Shown: in pieces, positions 1 through 8,306 of the stretch
Position numbering within the stretch: the first letter of the stretch is position 1
How the letters are laid out: every line of letters starts with the position of its first letter
Source: Paracoccus aminovorans
Lineage (GTDB): Bacteria > Pseudomonadota > Alphaproteobacteria > Rhodobacterales > Rhodobacteraceae
Reading direction: 5' to 3'
Length of the DNA stretch: 64,000 nucleotides
Assembly: GCF_900005615.1 (NCBI RefSeq)
Contig: NZ_LN832559.1
Location: 2,014,837 to 2,078,836 of the forward strand
Made by a program: the position numbers and the translations under genes
The notes under the pieces: generated by a model
What the model saw: the letters and a program-made list of their open reading frames with translations, nothing else
Databases searched by the model: none
What the model was told of the DNA's origin: nothing

Positions 1-550
1 CCGCGATGACGAAGAAGCCGGCCACGGCCAGCAGCGTGCCGGTGGCGGTCAGGTCGCCCAGGCCGACCAGCGTCGCCGGATTGTCGACGACGATGCCCGC
101 GTTCTTCAGCGCGATCAGGCCCAGGAACATGCCGATCCCGGCGGCGATGGCGCTGCGCATGGAGGTGGGAATGCCGGCGATCAGCCAGCGCCGGATGCCG
201 GTGATCGACAGGAACAGGAAGATCAGGCCCGAGATGAACACCGCCCCCAGCGCCTGCTGCCAGGTAAAGCCCAGCGCGCCGACCACGGTGAAGGCGAAGA
301 AGGCGTTCAGGCCCATGCCCGGCGCCATGCCGATGGGCCAGTTCGCCCAAAGCGCCATCACCGCCGAGCCGATGGCGGCGGCAAGGCAGGTCGCCACGAA
401 GACCGCGTTGCGGTCCATGCCGGTCGAGGACAGGATGTCCGGGTTCACGAAAATGATGTAGGCCATGGTCAGGAAGGTGGTGATCCCCGCGATCACCTCT
501 GTCCTGGCGCTGGTGCCATGGGCCGTAAGCCCGAATTGCTTGTCTAGCAT
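1..550 (-). CDS. NCS2-family purine permease, partial (3' end outside window)
   Basis: Inner-membrane nucleobase permease of the NCS2/AzgA type (hypoxanthine, guanine or adenine uptake). About 183 N-terminal residues are visible. They begin MLDKQFGLTAHGTSARTE, followed by the family's long hydrophobic blocks TTFLTMAYIIFVNPDIL and the loop NWPIGMAPGMGLNAFFAF, a hallmark of this subfamily. The start ATG is at 550, shortly after a GGGAGG ribosome site. The gene runs off the left edge. It is transcribed away from the purine-degradation genes that start at 770, so the roughly 220-bp gap should carry both promoters. Context suggests it feeds purines into that pathway. The exact substrate cannot be told from sequence alone. 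Confidence 0.88.
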   Translation of the reverse strand, partial: MLDKQFGLTAHGTSARTEVIAGITTFLTMAYIIFVNPDILSSTGMDRNAVFVATCLAAAIGSAVMALWANWPIGMAPGMGLNAFFAFTVVGALGFTWQQALGAVFISGLIFLFLSITGIRRWLIAGIPTSMRSAIAAGIGMFLGLIALKNAGIVVDNPATLVGLGDLTATGTLLAVAGFFVIA

Positions 551-769
551 TTAACCTCCCACTGGCGGGTTCAGCCCGCCGTGACAGCGACACTAGAGCC
601 GGAGGCACCCCGCGGGAATGCCGGCTCTGGCGACAGAGTTTCAATGCAATCTGGAAAAATACCGATTTTCAACGTTTTTTTGGTTCTGCATCAAGAAATT
701 CGGTGCTTGCCACGTTCCGGTCACAAGATGATGACTTAAGAAGGCAGAAAACAGCGAAGGAAGCAAGCG

Positions 770-2176
770 ATGCGCTACAGCCGCGACATGATCGGATATG
801 GCGAGCACACCCCGAACCCGCGCTGGCCGGGCGACGCCAAGATCGCCGTGCAGATCGTCATCAACTACGAAGAAGGCGGCGAGAACAGCATCGAGCACGG
901 CGACGCCGCCTCCGAAGCCTTCCTGTCCGAGATCATCGGCTGCCAGCCCTGGCCGGGCAAGCGGCACTGGAACATGGAATCGATCTATGACTACGGCGCC
1001 CGCGCCGGCTTCTGGCGCCTGCACCGGCTGCTGAAGGACATTCCCGTCACCATCTACGGCGTCGCCACCGCGCTGGAACGCGCCCCCGAGCAGGTCGCCG
1101 CCATGCAATCCGCCGGCTGGGAGATCGCGACCCACGGCTACAAGTGGATCGACTATCGCGACATCCCGCGCGAGGTCGAGGCCGAGCATATCGCCAAGGC
1201 CGTCGAGCTGCACACCCGCGTCACCGGCGAACGGCCGCGCGGCTTCTACCAGGGCCGCACCTCGATGAACACGGTGGGACTGGGCTGCGAGGAAGGCGGC
1301 TTCGAATATCTGGCCGACACCATCGCCGACGACCTGCCCTATTGGCATGTCCACAACGGCAAGCCGCAGCTGATGGTGCCCTATACCATGGACGCCAACG
1401 ACATGCGCTTCTCCTCGGGCCAGGGCTTCGGCACCGGGGTCGAGTTCTTCGACTATCTGCGCGACAGCTTCGACGTGCTCTATGCCGAGGGCGAGGCCGG
1501 CGCGCCCAAGATGATGTCGATCGGGCTGCATTGCCGCCTGGCCGGCCGCCCGGGCCGGGCCATCGCGGTGCAGAAATTCATCGAGCATTGCCGCCAGCAC
1601 GAGGGCGTCTGGTTCGCCAGCCGGCTCGACATCGCCCGGCACTGGGCGCAGACCCACCCCTATCAGCCGCGCCAGCGCCCGTCGGAAATGTCGCGCGAGG
1701 ATTTCGTGGCGAAATTCGGCAGCGTCTACGAGCATTCCCCCTGGATCGCCGAGCGGGTCTGGGAAGGCGAGATGGGCGCCATCCACGATACCCCCGCCGG
1801 TCTGGCGGCACGCATGGCGCAGGTGTTCCGCGCGGCCAGCGACGAAGAGCGGCTGGGCGTGCTGAACGCGCACCCCGACCTTGCCGGCAAGCTGGCCGCG
1901 GCCAAGCGGCTGACCGCCGACAGCACCGCCGAACAGGCCAGCGCCGGGCTGGACAGCCTGACCGATGCCGAGCGTGCCGAGTTCCAGCAGCTGAACACCG
2001 CCTATGTGGAAAAGCACGGCTTCCCCTTCATCATCGCCGTGCGCGACCACGACAAGCCGGGGATCATGGCCGCCATGCGCAACCGCATCGACAACGACAC
2101 CGCGACCGAGCGGGCCGAGGCCGAACGGCAGGTCAGCCGCATCGGCGCGTTGCGCCTGCAACAGATGCTGGGCTAG
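770..2176 (+). CDS. puuE: Bifunctional allantoinase (PuuE) / OHCU decarboxylase (UraD) fusion
   Basis: Cytosolic purine catabolism enzyme of 468 residues. Residues 1-300 are a PuuE-type, cofactor-free allantoinase of the polysaccharide-deacetylase fold (NYEEGGENS near residue 35, WNMESIYDYGARAG, GFYQGRTSMNT), which hydrolyses (S)-allantoin to allantoate. Residues from about 310 to the end are a UraD domain (GSVYEHSPWIAERVW, the HPDLAGK motif, and KHGFPFIIAVR), which decarboxylates OHCU to (S)-allantoin. The two domains therefore catalyse consecutive steps. The reading frame is continuous, with no sign of a frameshift. ATG 770 follows an AAGGAAG ribosome site. The gene lies upstream of allE in the same direction. 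Confidence 0.9.
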   Translation: MRYSRDMIGYGEHTPNPRWPGDAKIAVQIVINYEEGGENSIEHGDAASEAFLSEIIGCQPWPGKRHWNMESIYDYGARAGFWRLHRLLKDIPVTIYGVATALERAPEQVAAMQSAGWEIATHGYKWIDYRDIPREVEAEHIAKAVELHTRVTGERPRGFYQGRTSMNTVGLGCEEGGFEYLADTIADDLPYWHVHNGKPQLMVPYTMDANDMRFSSGQGFGTGVEFFDYLRDSFDVLYAEGEAGAPKMMSIGLHCRLAGRPGRAIAVQKFIEHCRQHEGVWFASRLDIARHWAQTHPYQPRQRPSEMSREDFVAKFGSVYEHSPWIAERVWEGEMGAIHDTPAGLAARMAQVFRAASDEERLGVLNAHPDLAGKLAAAKRLTADSTAEQASAGLDSLTDAERAEFQQLNTAYVEKHGFPFIIAVRDHDKPGIMAAMRNRIDNDTATERAEAERQVSRIGALRLQQMLG

Positions 2177-2278
2177 GGCATCGCGCGACCTCGTCGCCCG
2201 GCCTGCGTCCATGGACAGACGGGCCGGGCACCCGATCGGACGGGGGCCCGAGACGCCCCGGCTCAATGGAGAGATGCC

Positions 2279-3106
2279 ATGACTGCCAAGACCTCGACCT
2301 ATGCCGGTCCCTTCGCCGGCCTGCCGCCGCAGAGCGACCTGACCACCGACACCGCGACCTTCACCGAGGCCTATGCGGTGATCCCCGCCAGCACGATGCG
2401 CGACATCGTCACCAGCTTCCTGCCCGGCTGGAAGGGCATGCGCATGTGGATCATCGCCCGGCCGCTGTCGGGATTCGCCGAGACCTTCAGCCAATATGTC
2501 GTTGAGCTGGCACCGCAGGGCGGATCGGACCGGCCCGAGGACGACGCGGGCGTGCAATCGGCGATCTTCGTCACCGACGGCGCGATCACCGTGACCATCG
2601 GCGGCAAGGCGCATGAGCTGACCCCGGGCGGCTTCGCCTATATCCCCGCGGGCACGGCCTGGTCGGTCCGGAACGGCGACGAGACCTCGCGCTTCCACTG
2701 GTGGCGCAAGCGCTGGCAGGCCGTCGAGGGGCTCGACAAGCCCGATGTGGTCATCGCCAACGAACGCGACATCGCCCCGATCCCGATGCCGGACACGCAG
2801 GAATCCTGGGCCACCACCCGCTTCGTCGATCCGACCGACCTGCGGCACGACATGCATATCACCATCGTGACGCTGAAGCCGGGCGGCTCGATCCCCTTTG
2901 CCGAAACCCACGTCATGGAACACGGGCTGTTCGTGATCGAGGGCAAGGCCGTCTATCGCCTGAACCGCGACTGGGTCGAGGTCGGGCCGGGCGATTTCAT
3001 GTGGCTGCGCGCCTTCTGCCCGCAGGCCTGCTATGCCGGCGGCCCCAGCAATTTCCGCTACCTGCTTTACAAGGACGTGAACCGGCACGCGCCGATCTGG
3101 AAATAA
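2279..3106 (+). CDS. allE: (S)-ureidoglycine aminohydrolase, bicupin
   Basis: Mn-dependent cupin enzyme of 275 residues that releases ammonia from (S)-ureidoglycine to give (S)-ureidoglycolate, the step after allantoate hydrolysis. It has two cupin halves. The first contains ITVTIGGKAHELTPGGFAYIPAGT; the second contains TLKPGGSIPFAETHVMEHGLFVIEGKA, whose His and Glu residues look like the metal ligands, and ends in WLRAFCPQACYAGG. ATG 2279 follows a clear GGAGAG site about 100 bp after puuE, so co-transcription is likely. The allantoate hydrolase needed between PuuE and this enzyme is not in the window. Length is normal for the family. Confidence 0.9.
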   Translation: MTAKTSTYAGPFAGLPPQSDLTTDTATFTEAYAVIPASTMRDIVTSFLPGWKGMRMWIIARPLSGFAETFSQYVVELAPQGGSDRPEDDAGVQSAIFVTDGAITVTIGGKAHELTPGGFAYIPAGTAWSVRNGDETSRFHWWRKRWQAVEGLDKPDVVIANERDIAPIPMPDTQESWATTRFVDPTDLRHDMHITIVTLKPGGSIPFAETHVMEHGLFVIEGKAVYRLNRDWVEVGPGDFMWLRAFCPQACYAGGPSNFRYLLYKDVNRHAPIWK

Positions 3107-3157
3107 GGGGGCTTCTGCCTCTGGTCGGCGCGGCCTTCCCGGAAACGGCGCAGGCCG

Positions 3158-3817
3158 TCAGCGGGCGCGGCGGAAGGTCAGGTTGATGCGGGCGGCGCCG
3201 GTGGCCGGATGCTCGCCCGGCTTCAGCGTCAGGATGCCGTGCCAGTTCAACCGCGCGGGACCGCCCCAGACCACCACGTCGCCATGGGCCAGCCCGTGCT
3301 TTGCCACCGGATCGCGGCGCTCCGGGCCGCCGAACTGGAAGGTCGCGGGCAGGCCCAGCGACACCGAGACGATGGGCGCGCCCAGGTCGGCCTCGTCCCG
3401 GTCCTGGTGCAGGCCCATCTTCACCCCCGGCACATAGCGGTTGATCAGGCAGGCGTCGGGACGGAAGCCGGGAAAGCCTGCCCGGGCCGCCGCAGCGCCG
3501 GCCAGCGCGACAAAGCCTGCCGGCATCGGCGGCCAGGGCCGGCCGGTCAGCGGGTCCTGCGCCTGGTAGCGATAGCCGCCGCGGTCCGAGACCCAGCCGA
3601 GCGCACCGCAATTGGTCATCTCGACCCCGATCGGCCGCCCCCCGGGCGTCTGCATGTGCCGAAAGGGCGAGACGGCGGCAATGCGCGTCACCTCGGCCAG
3701 GATCTCGGGCTGCGCCGCGAAGCCGCGCAGGATCATCGCGCCGGGGGCTAGGATGTCGTCGCGGGGGCCGAAAAGGTCGGGCTGCATGGGATCTCGCACG
3801 GAATTGTCATGTCGCAT
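3158..3817 (-). CDS. alkB: AlkB-family 2-oxoglutarate/Fe(II) dioxygenase
   Basis: Oxidative demethylase that repairs alkylated bases (1-meA, 3-meC) in DNA or RNA. The double-stranded beta-helix signature is present: the HxD iron motif in KMGLHQDRDEADL, the distal iron His in NWHGILTLKPGEHP, and the 2-oxoglutarate-binding tail RINLTFRRAR that ends the protein. Substrate-side features NRYVPGVKMG and VSVSLGLPATFQFGG also match. It has 219 residues from the start used here; a second Met at 3784 (MQPDLFGPRD) would give 208 residues, and neither has a strong ribosome site. It stands alone, convergent with allE and divergent from the next gene. Confidence 0.9.
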   Translation of the reverse strand: MRHDNSVRDPMQPDLFGPRDDILAPGAMILRGFAAQPEILAEVTRIAAVSPFRHMQTPGGRPIGVEMTNCGALGWVSDRGGYRYQAQDPLTGRPWPPMPAGFVALAGAAAARAGFPGFRPDACLINRYVPGVKMGLHQDRDEADLGAPIVSVSLGLPATFQFGGPERRDPVAKHGLAHGDVVVWGGPARLNWHGILTLKPGEHPATGAARINLTFRRAR

Positions 3818-3875
3818 CGCTTGACCCGGCCGGCCGGCGATGGCTTTCAGAAGGGGTTACGGGAAAGGATATTCC

Positions 3876-4493
3876 ATGCGCCGCCCCCTTGCCGCAATCG
3901 CCGCCGTGATGATCGCGGCACTTTCGCCGGGTGGCGCCGCGGTGCAGGCCCAGGACGCAGCCGAGATCGCGGCGATCAAGCGCGCCGTCTTCGACGCGCC
4001 CGATCTGCCGGTGATGGGGAATCCCTCCGGCGACGCGGTTCTGGTCGAGTTTTCCGACTACAACTGCGGTTTCTGCCGCAAATCCGCGCCCGAGGTAGCG
4101 GCCTTTCTGAAGTCGGACCCCGGCGTCAGGCTGGTGGTGCATGAGATTCCGATCTTCGGCGAGGGGTCGCGCTATGCCGCCCGGGCCGCGCTGGCCGCGC
4201 GGGCGCAGGGGAAATATCCGCAGTTCCACCGCGCCTTGATGGCGATGCGCGGCAAGGCCGAACAGGCCTCGGTGCTGCGTGTCGCCCGTGAGGTCGGGCT
4301 GGATGTCGCGCGGCTGCAGCGCGACATGGAGGCGCCGGACATCGCGGCGCGCATCGAAAGCTCGTTGCAGCTGGCCGACCAGATCGGGCTGGTCGGCACC
4401 CCCAGCTTCATCGCCGGCGACCGTGCGGTCTTCGGCTATCTGCCCAATGGCGAACTGGCCGAACTGGTGGCCGAGGCGCGCGGCCGCAAATGA
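3876..4493 (+). CDS. DsbA-family periplasmic thiol oxidoreductase
   Basis: Exported thioredoxin-fold protein of 205 residues. Residues 1-26 form a signal peptide (MRRPLAAIAAVMIAAL, probable cleavage after VQAQ). The active site CGFC sits in FSDYNCGFCRKSAPEV, and the cis-Pro loop is GTPSFIAGD near the C-terminus. The family oxidises or isomerises periplasmic disulfides; such proteins in Rhodobacteraceae often serve c-type cytochrome and envelope folding, but the partner is unknown here. ATG 3876 is chosen because it begins the signal peptide and follows GGGAAAGGA; an in-frame Met at 3840 would bury the signal peptide. A GC-rich hairpin follows the stop. Confidence 0.87.
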   Translation: MRRPLAAIAAVMIAALSPGGAAVQAQDAAEIAAIKRAVFDAPDLPVMGNPSGDAVLVEFSDYNCGFCRKSAPEVAAFLKSDPGVRLVVHEIPIFGEGSRYAARAALAARAQGKYPQFHRALMAMRGKAEQASVLRVAREVGLDVARLQRDMEAPDIAARIESSLQLADQIGLVGTPSFIAGDRAVFGYLPNGELAELVAEARGRK

Positions 4494-4496
4494 AAC

Positions 4497-4517
4497 GGGC
4501 CGGCGCGCGGCCGGCCC
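4497..4517 (+). terminator. GC-rich hairpin after the DsbA-like gene
   Basis: Perfect 7-bp stem GGGCCGG/CCGGCCC with a 7-base loop, starting just after the stop codon at 4493. No T-run follows, so it could also be a 3'-end stabiliser. The next gene is convergent and ends at 4543. Confidence 0.45.
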
Positions 4518-4542
4518 GGATTTGCTTGGCGCGCGACGGGGG

Positions 4543-4884
4543 TCAGGAGGCATCATGCCCCTTCATCGCGTCGTCGATGGTGGTTTGCAGCAGCGCCGGC
4601 TCGCCATTCACCTGCGTCAGCTGGCCGTGGGCGGCATCATAGATCAGCGTCAACTGCTCGTCCTGCCGCACGCCCGAGACGGTGATCTGGCCGTCGCCGC
4701 GGTGCAGGCTGACATCGGCGAAGCCCTGCTTCGTCAGCTGTTCGGTCAGGGCGTGATCGACCTGCTGCTGCGATTCCTTCAGCGGATATTGCTGGACCAC
4801 GGTCACGGATGCGGCCATGGCGCTGCCAGCGCCCAGGATGGGGAGTGCGATGAGCGCGGCGATCTTGAGGGGTTTCATGAACAT
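4543..4884 (-). CDS. Small exported protein, unknown function
   Basis: Protein of 113 residues with a clear signal peptide (KIAALIALPILGAGSAMA, cleavage expected after AMA near residue 24). The mature part of about 89 residues contains repeated short beta-like segments (ADVSLHRGDGQITVSGVR and LTLIYDAAHGQLTQVNGEPA). It loosely resembles small periplasmic PepSY-like modules, but I cannot assign a family with confidence. Starts at 4884 (MFMK) and 4878 (MK) are both possible. It lies downstream of trpB with a gap of about 100 bp and is probably an independent gene. Confidence 0.7.
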   Translation of the reverse strand: MFMKPLKIAALIALPILGAGSAMAASVTVVQQYPLKESQQQVDHALTEQLTKQGFADVSLHRGDGQITVSGVRQDEQLTLIYDAAHGQLTQVNGEPALLQTTIDDAMKGHDAS

Positions 4885-4985
4885 CTTGGCCTCCTGTGCC
4901 AGAGCGGATCATGTTCCAGAAACGCCGGACGCGACCGGGCGGTTGCCGCGGTCGCGTCCTTGTCATTGTCGGTGTCGGACCGTGA

Positions 4986-6218
<1,233 letters not shown>

Positions 6219-6243
6219 GGCTGTCCTCGCGCGCGGTCGGGGT

Positions 6244-6265
6244 GGGTATTTTGGGAGGAAAGAAG
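6244..6265 (-). repeat. Copy A of a short post-stop interspersed motif
   Basis: Degenerate copy of the CTTCGTTC(C/T)CCAAATACTC motif, beginning just after the GNAT stop codon and before trpB. See copies at 21401, 43617, 46553 and 56442. It is less conserved than those at 21401 and 43617. Confidence 0.4.
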
Positions 6266-6269
6266 TCCC

Positions 6270-6722
6270 TCAGAAGGATTTCTTATATCCGATATGCGAA
6301 GCGGTAAAGCCGAGCCGGTCGTAGAAGCGATGTGCGTCGCGGCGGCTTCGGTTCGTGGTGAGTTGCAGCAACGTGCAGCCGGCGGCCCGGGCACGGGTTT
6401 CGGCGTCGCGAATCAGGGCGGTACCGATGCCCTGGCCGCGCAGGTCGGGGCGGACGCGGACGCCCTCGATCTGGGCGCGGCGGGCGGCGGAAAGCGACAG
6501 GCCCGAGATGACGACGATCTGGTAGCAGGCGACGACCCGAGCGTCCGACAGCCCGACGATCAGGTGGTTCGCGGCCTCGGCGCGCATGGCGTCGAAGGCG
6601 GCGAGATAGCGGGCGGTGTCGTCGCCTTCGCGCGCCTGGCCCAGCATGTCGTCGCGCAGAAGCGCGAGCACGGCCGGCACCTCGTCGCGCCGGGCCTCGC
6701 GGAAGATGAGAGTTGGGGTCAC
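6270..6722 (-). CDS. GNAT-family N-acetyltransferase
   Basis: Acetyl-CoA-dependent acetyltransferase of about 150 residues. The fold's pyrophosphate loop is visible as VRPDLRGQGIGTALI, followed by LLQLTTNRSRRDAHRFYDRLGFTASH, the usual C-terminal strand and helix. I start it at GTG 6722 (VTPTLIFREARRDEV), which overlaps the trpF stop as GTGA, a translational-coupling arrangement; upstream in-frame codons belong to trpF DNA. It sits between trpF and trpB on the same strand. The substrate is unknown. Confidence 0.85.
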   Translation of the reverse strand: MTPTLIFREARRDEVPAVLALLRDDMLGQAREGDDTARYLAAFDAMRAEAANHLIVGLSDARVVACYQIVVISGLSLSAARRAQIEGVRVRPDLRGQGIGTALIRDAETRARAAGCTLLQLTTNRSRRDAHRFYDRLGFTASHIGYKKSF

Positions 6723-7366
6723 AGGATGGGCGCGGTGGCGCGGGCAATGAAGCGGCGGATGCGGTCGGGGTCCTTGATGCCCGGCGCGCTTTCGACGCCC
6801 GAAGAGACGTCGACGCCCGGCGCGCGGGTCAGGCGGATCGCCTCGTGCACGTTCTCGGGGGTGAGGCCGCCCGCCAGCAGCCAAGGCTTGAGGATCTGCC
6901 GGCCGGCCAGCAGCCGCCAGTCGAAGGCGAGCCCGTTGCCGCCGGGCAGCGCCGCGCCTGCGGGCGGCTTCGCGTCGATCAGCAGCATGTCGGCGGCAAG
7001 GCCGTAATCCCAGAGCCGGTCCAGATCCGCGGGCCCGGCCACCCCGACCGCCTTCATCACCGGCAGGCCGGTCAGGGCCTTGACCTGCGCCACCCGGGCC
7101 GGCGTCTCGGCGCCATGCAGCTGGATCAGGTCCAGCGGCACCTCGGCCAGCACCTGGTCGAGCTGCGCGTCGTCCGGGTCCACGAACAGTCCGACCTTGG
7201 CCAGACCCAGCGGCACCTGGGCCGCCAGTCCCGCCGCTTGCGCGGCGGCGACATGGCGCGGCGATTTCGGGAAGAAGACGAAGCCGAGATAGCGGGCACC
7301 GGCATCGATGGCCGCAGCGAGGCCAGCGACCTCGGTCAGGCCGCAGATCTTGACGGAGACCGCCAT
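6719..7366 (-). CDS. trpF: Phosphoribosylanthranilate isomerase
   Basis: Tryptophan biosynthesis enzyme (TIM barrel, 215 residues) that converts phosphoribosylanthranilate to CdRP. The N-terminal VKICGLTE supplies the catalytic Cys, GARYLGFVFFPKSPR follows, the catalytic Asp is in DMLLIDAKP, and the phosphate-binding end is LLAGGLTPENV with GVDVSSGVE. ATG 7366 is 4 bases after the stop of the preceding LapA-like gene, implying one transcript. A longer reading from 7630 is rejected because those residues fall inside the LapA-like gene in another frame. Confidence 0.95.
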   Translation of the reverse strand: MAVSVKICGLTEVAGLAAAIDAGARYLGFVFFPKSPRHVAAAQAAGLAAQVPLGLAKVGLFVDPDDAQLDQVLAEVPLDLIQLHGAETPARVAQVKALTGLPVMKAVGVAGPADLDRLWDYGLAADMLLIDAKPPAGAALPGGNGLAFDWRLLAGRQILKPWLLAGGLTPENVHEAIRLTRAPGVDVSSGVESAPGIKDPDRIRRFIARATAPIL

Positions 7367-7370
7367 CGGC

Positions 7371-7781
7371 CTAGCGCGGCGCGGGCAGCGTCGTGCCCTG
7401 CGCGGGAAGGGCGGCCGGGTTGGCGGGCTTGCGCGCGGCGTCGTCGAGGATCGCCAGCACCTCGTCCCGCGGCGCGGCATGGGTCTGGCGCAGGTGGCCG
7501 ACCTCGCGCTCCAGATCGGCGAGATGCTGCGCGCGGCGGCCGGATTCGGCGCGCAGGCCCGATTCGCGCAGCCATTCCCACACCAGCCCGACCAGCACGC
7601 CGAAGACCATGGCCAGGAACAGCGCGACAAAGGCCGGCATGGTCAGCGACCATTGCCCGCCGGCGAAGGGCGCGAGCGCCTCGGGCAGCAGGCTGATGGT
7701 GACGAATTCGCGATTCGCCGCCGCCACCAGCACCAGCACCACGGCCAGCACCACAAAGAAGAAAACCCGGATCGCGCGCAT
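7371..7781 (-). CDS. LapA-domain inner-membrane protein
   Basis: Protein of 136 residues with two hydrophobic helices (residues about 3-22, VFFFVVLAVVLVLVAAANRE, and about 45-67, MPAFVALFLAMVFGVLVGLV) and a cytoplasmic coiled segment (RRAQHLADLEREVGHLRQ). This is the LapA/DUF1049 layout; E. coli LapA acts with LapB in controlling lipopolysaccharide synthesis. Position matches alphaproteobacterial order: directly downstream of ihfB (36 bp) and upstream of trpF (4 bp). A role beyond membrane association is inferred only from the family. Confidence 0.85.
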   Translation of the reverse strand: MRAIRVFFFVVLAVVLVLVAAANREFVTISLLPEALAPFAGGQWSLTMPAFVALFLAMVFGVLVGLVWEWLRESGLRAESGRRAQHLADLEREVGHLRQTHAAPRDEVLAILDDAARKPANPAALPAQGTTLPAPR

Positions 7782-7817
7782 GCCTTACCCCGCAGGACTA
7801 TTCGCGGACAATCTGGC

Positions 7818-8105
7818 CTATTCGGCGTCGCCGTTCAACCGCTCGCGCAAGAGCTTGCCGGTCTTGAAGAAGGGCACGTGCTTTTCGTCCACGCTGACCG
7901 ATTCGCCGGTGCGGGGGTTGCGGCCCTGGCGGGCGTCGCGCTTCTTGACCGAGAAGGCGCCGAAGCCGCGCAGCTCGACCCGGTCGCCGCGGGCCATGGC
8001 GTCGATGATCTCCTCGAACACGGTGTTCACGATCCGCTCGACATCGCGCTGGAACAGGTGCGGGTTCTCCTCGGAGATTTTCTGAATCAGTTCGGATCGG
8101 ATCAT
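7818..8105 (-). CDS. ihfB: Integration host factor beta subunit
   Basis: DNA-bending nucleoid protein of 95 residues, partner of IhfA (encoded at 54228 in this window). Features are [17 protein letters not shown], the dimer core, [26 protein letters not shown] (the beta-arm with the intercalating Pro in RNPRTGE), and [14 protein letters not shown] 8105 gives the exact family N-terminus; a longer reading from 8174 is unlikely. It follows the rpsA terminator, consistent with the common rpsA-ihfB order. Confidence 0.96.
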   Translation of the reverse strand: MIRSELIQKISEENPHLFQRDVERIVNTVFEEIIDAMARGDRVELRGFGAFSVKKRDARQGRNPRTGESVSVDEKHVPFFKTGKLLRERLNGDAE

Positions 8106-8252
8106 TGCGGTTCCTGAATCTGGGATGGTCCAACGAGTTCCTGCCGCCCGATCATAGGCCGGGCATCGCGGCAATCAATCCGTGAACGCGGCCGGGGCCG
8201 CTTTGGTTGCGGTATTTTCAAGACTTTATGGTTCAGAACATGGTCTGCCGCA

Positions 8253-8285
8253 ACGAAAAGCGCCCCCGGAAACCCCGGGGGCGCC
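8253..8285 (-). terminator. Rho-independent terminator of rpsA
   Basis: On the minus strand, a 10-bp perfect stem GCGCCCCCGG/CCGGGGGCGC with a short loop is followed by TTTTCG, just downstream of the rpsA stop at 8307. It separates rpsA from ihfB. Confidence 0.8.
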
Positions 8286-8306
8286 ATTTTCAGCCGATGG
8301 GGCCGA

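Noticed and set aside
551..769. A purine riboswitch between the permease and puuE
   Set aside because: I could not find a purine-aptamer core; the gap is best read as a divergent promoter region.
641..3088. An 815-residue open frame antisense to the purine genes
   Set aside because: Antisense shadow of puuE-uraD and allE in GC-rich DNA; low-complexity His/Gly/Asp composition and no domain.
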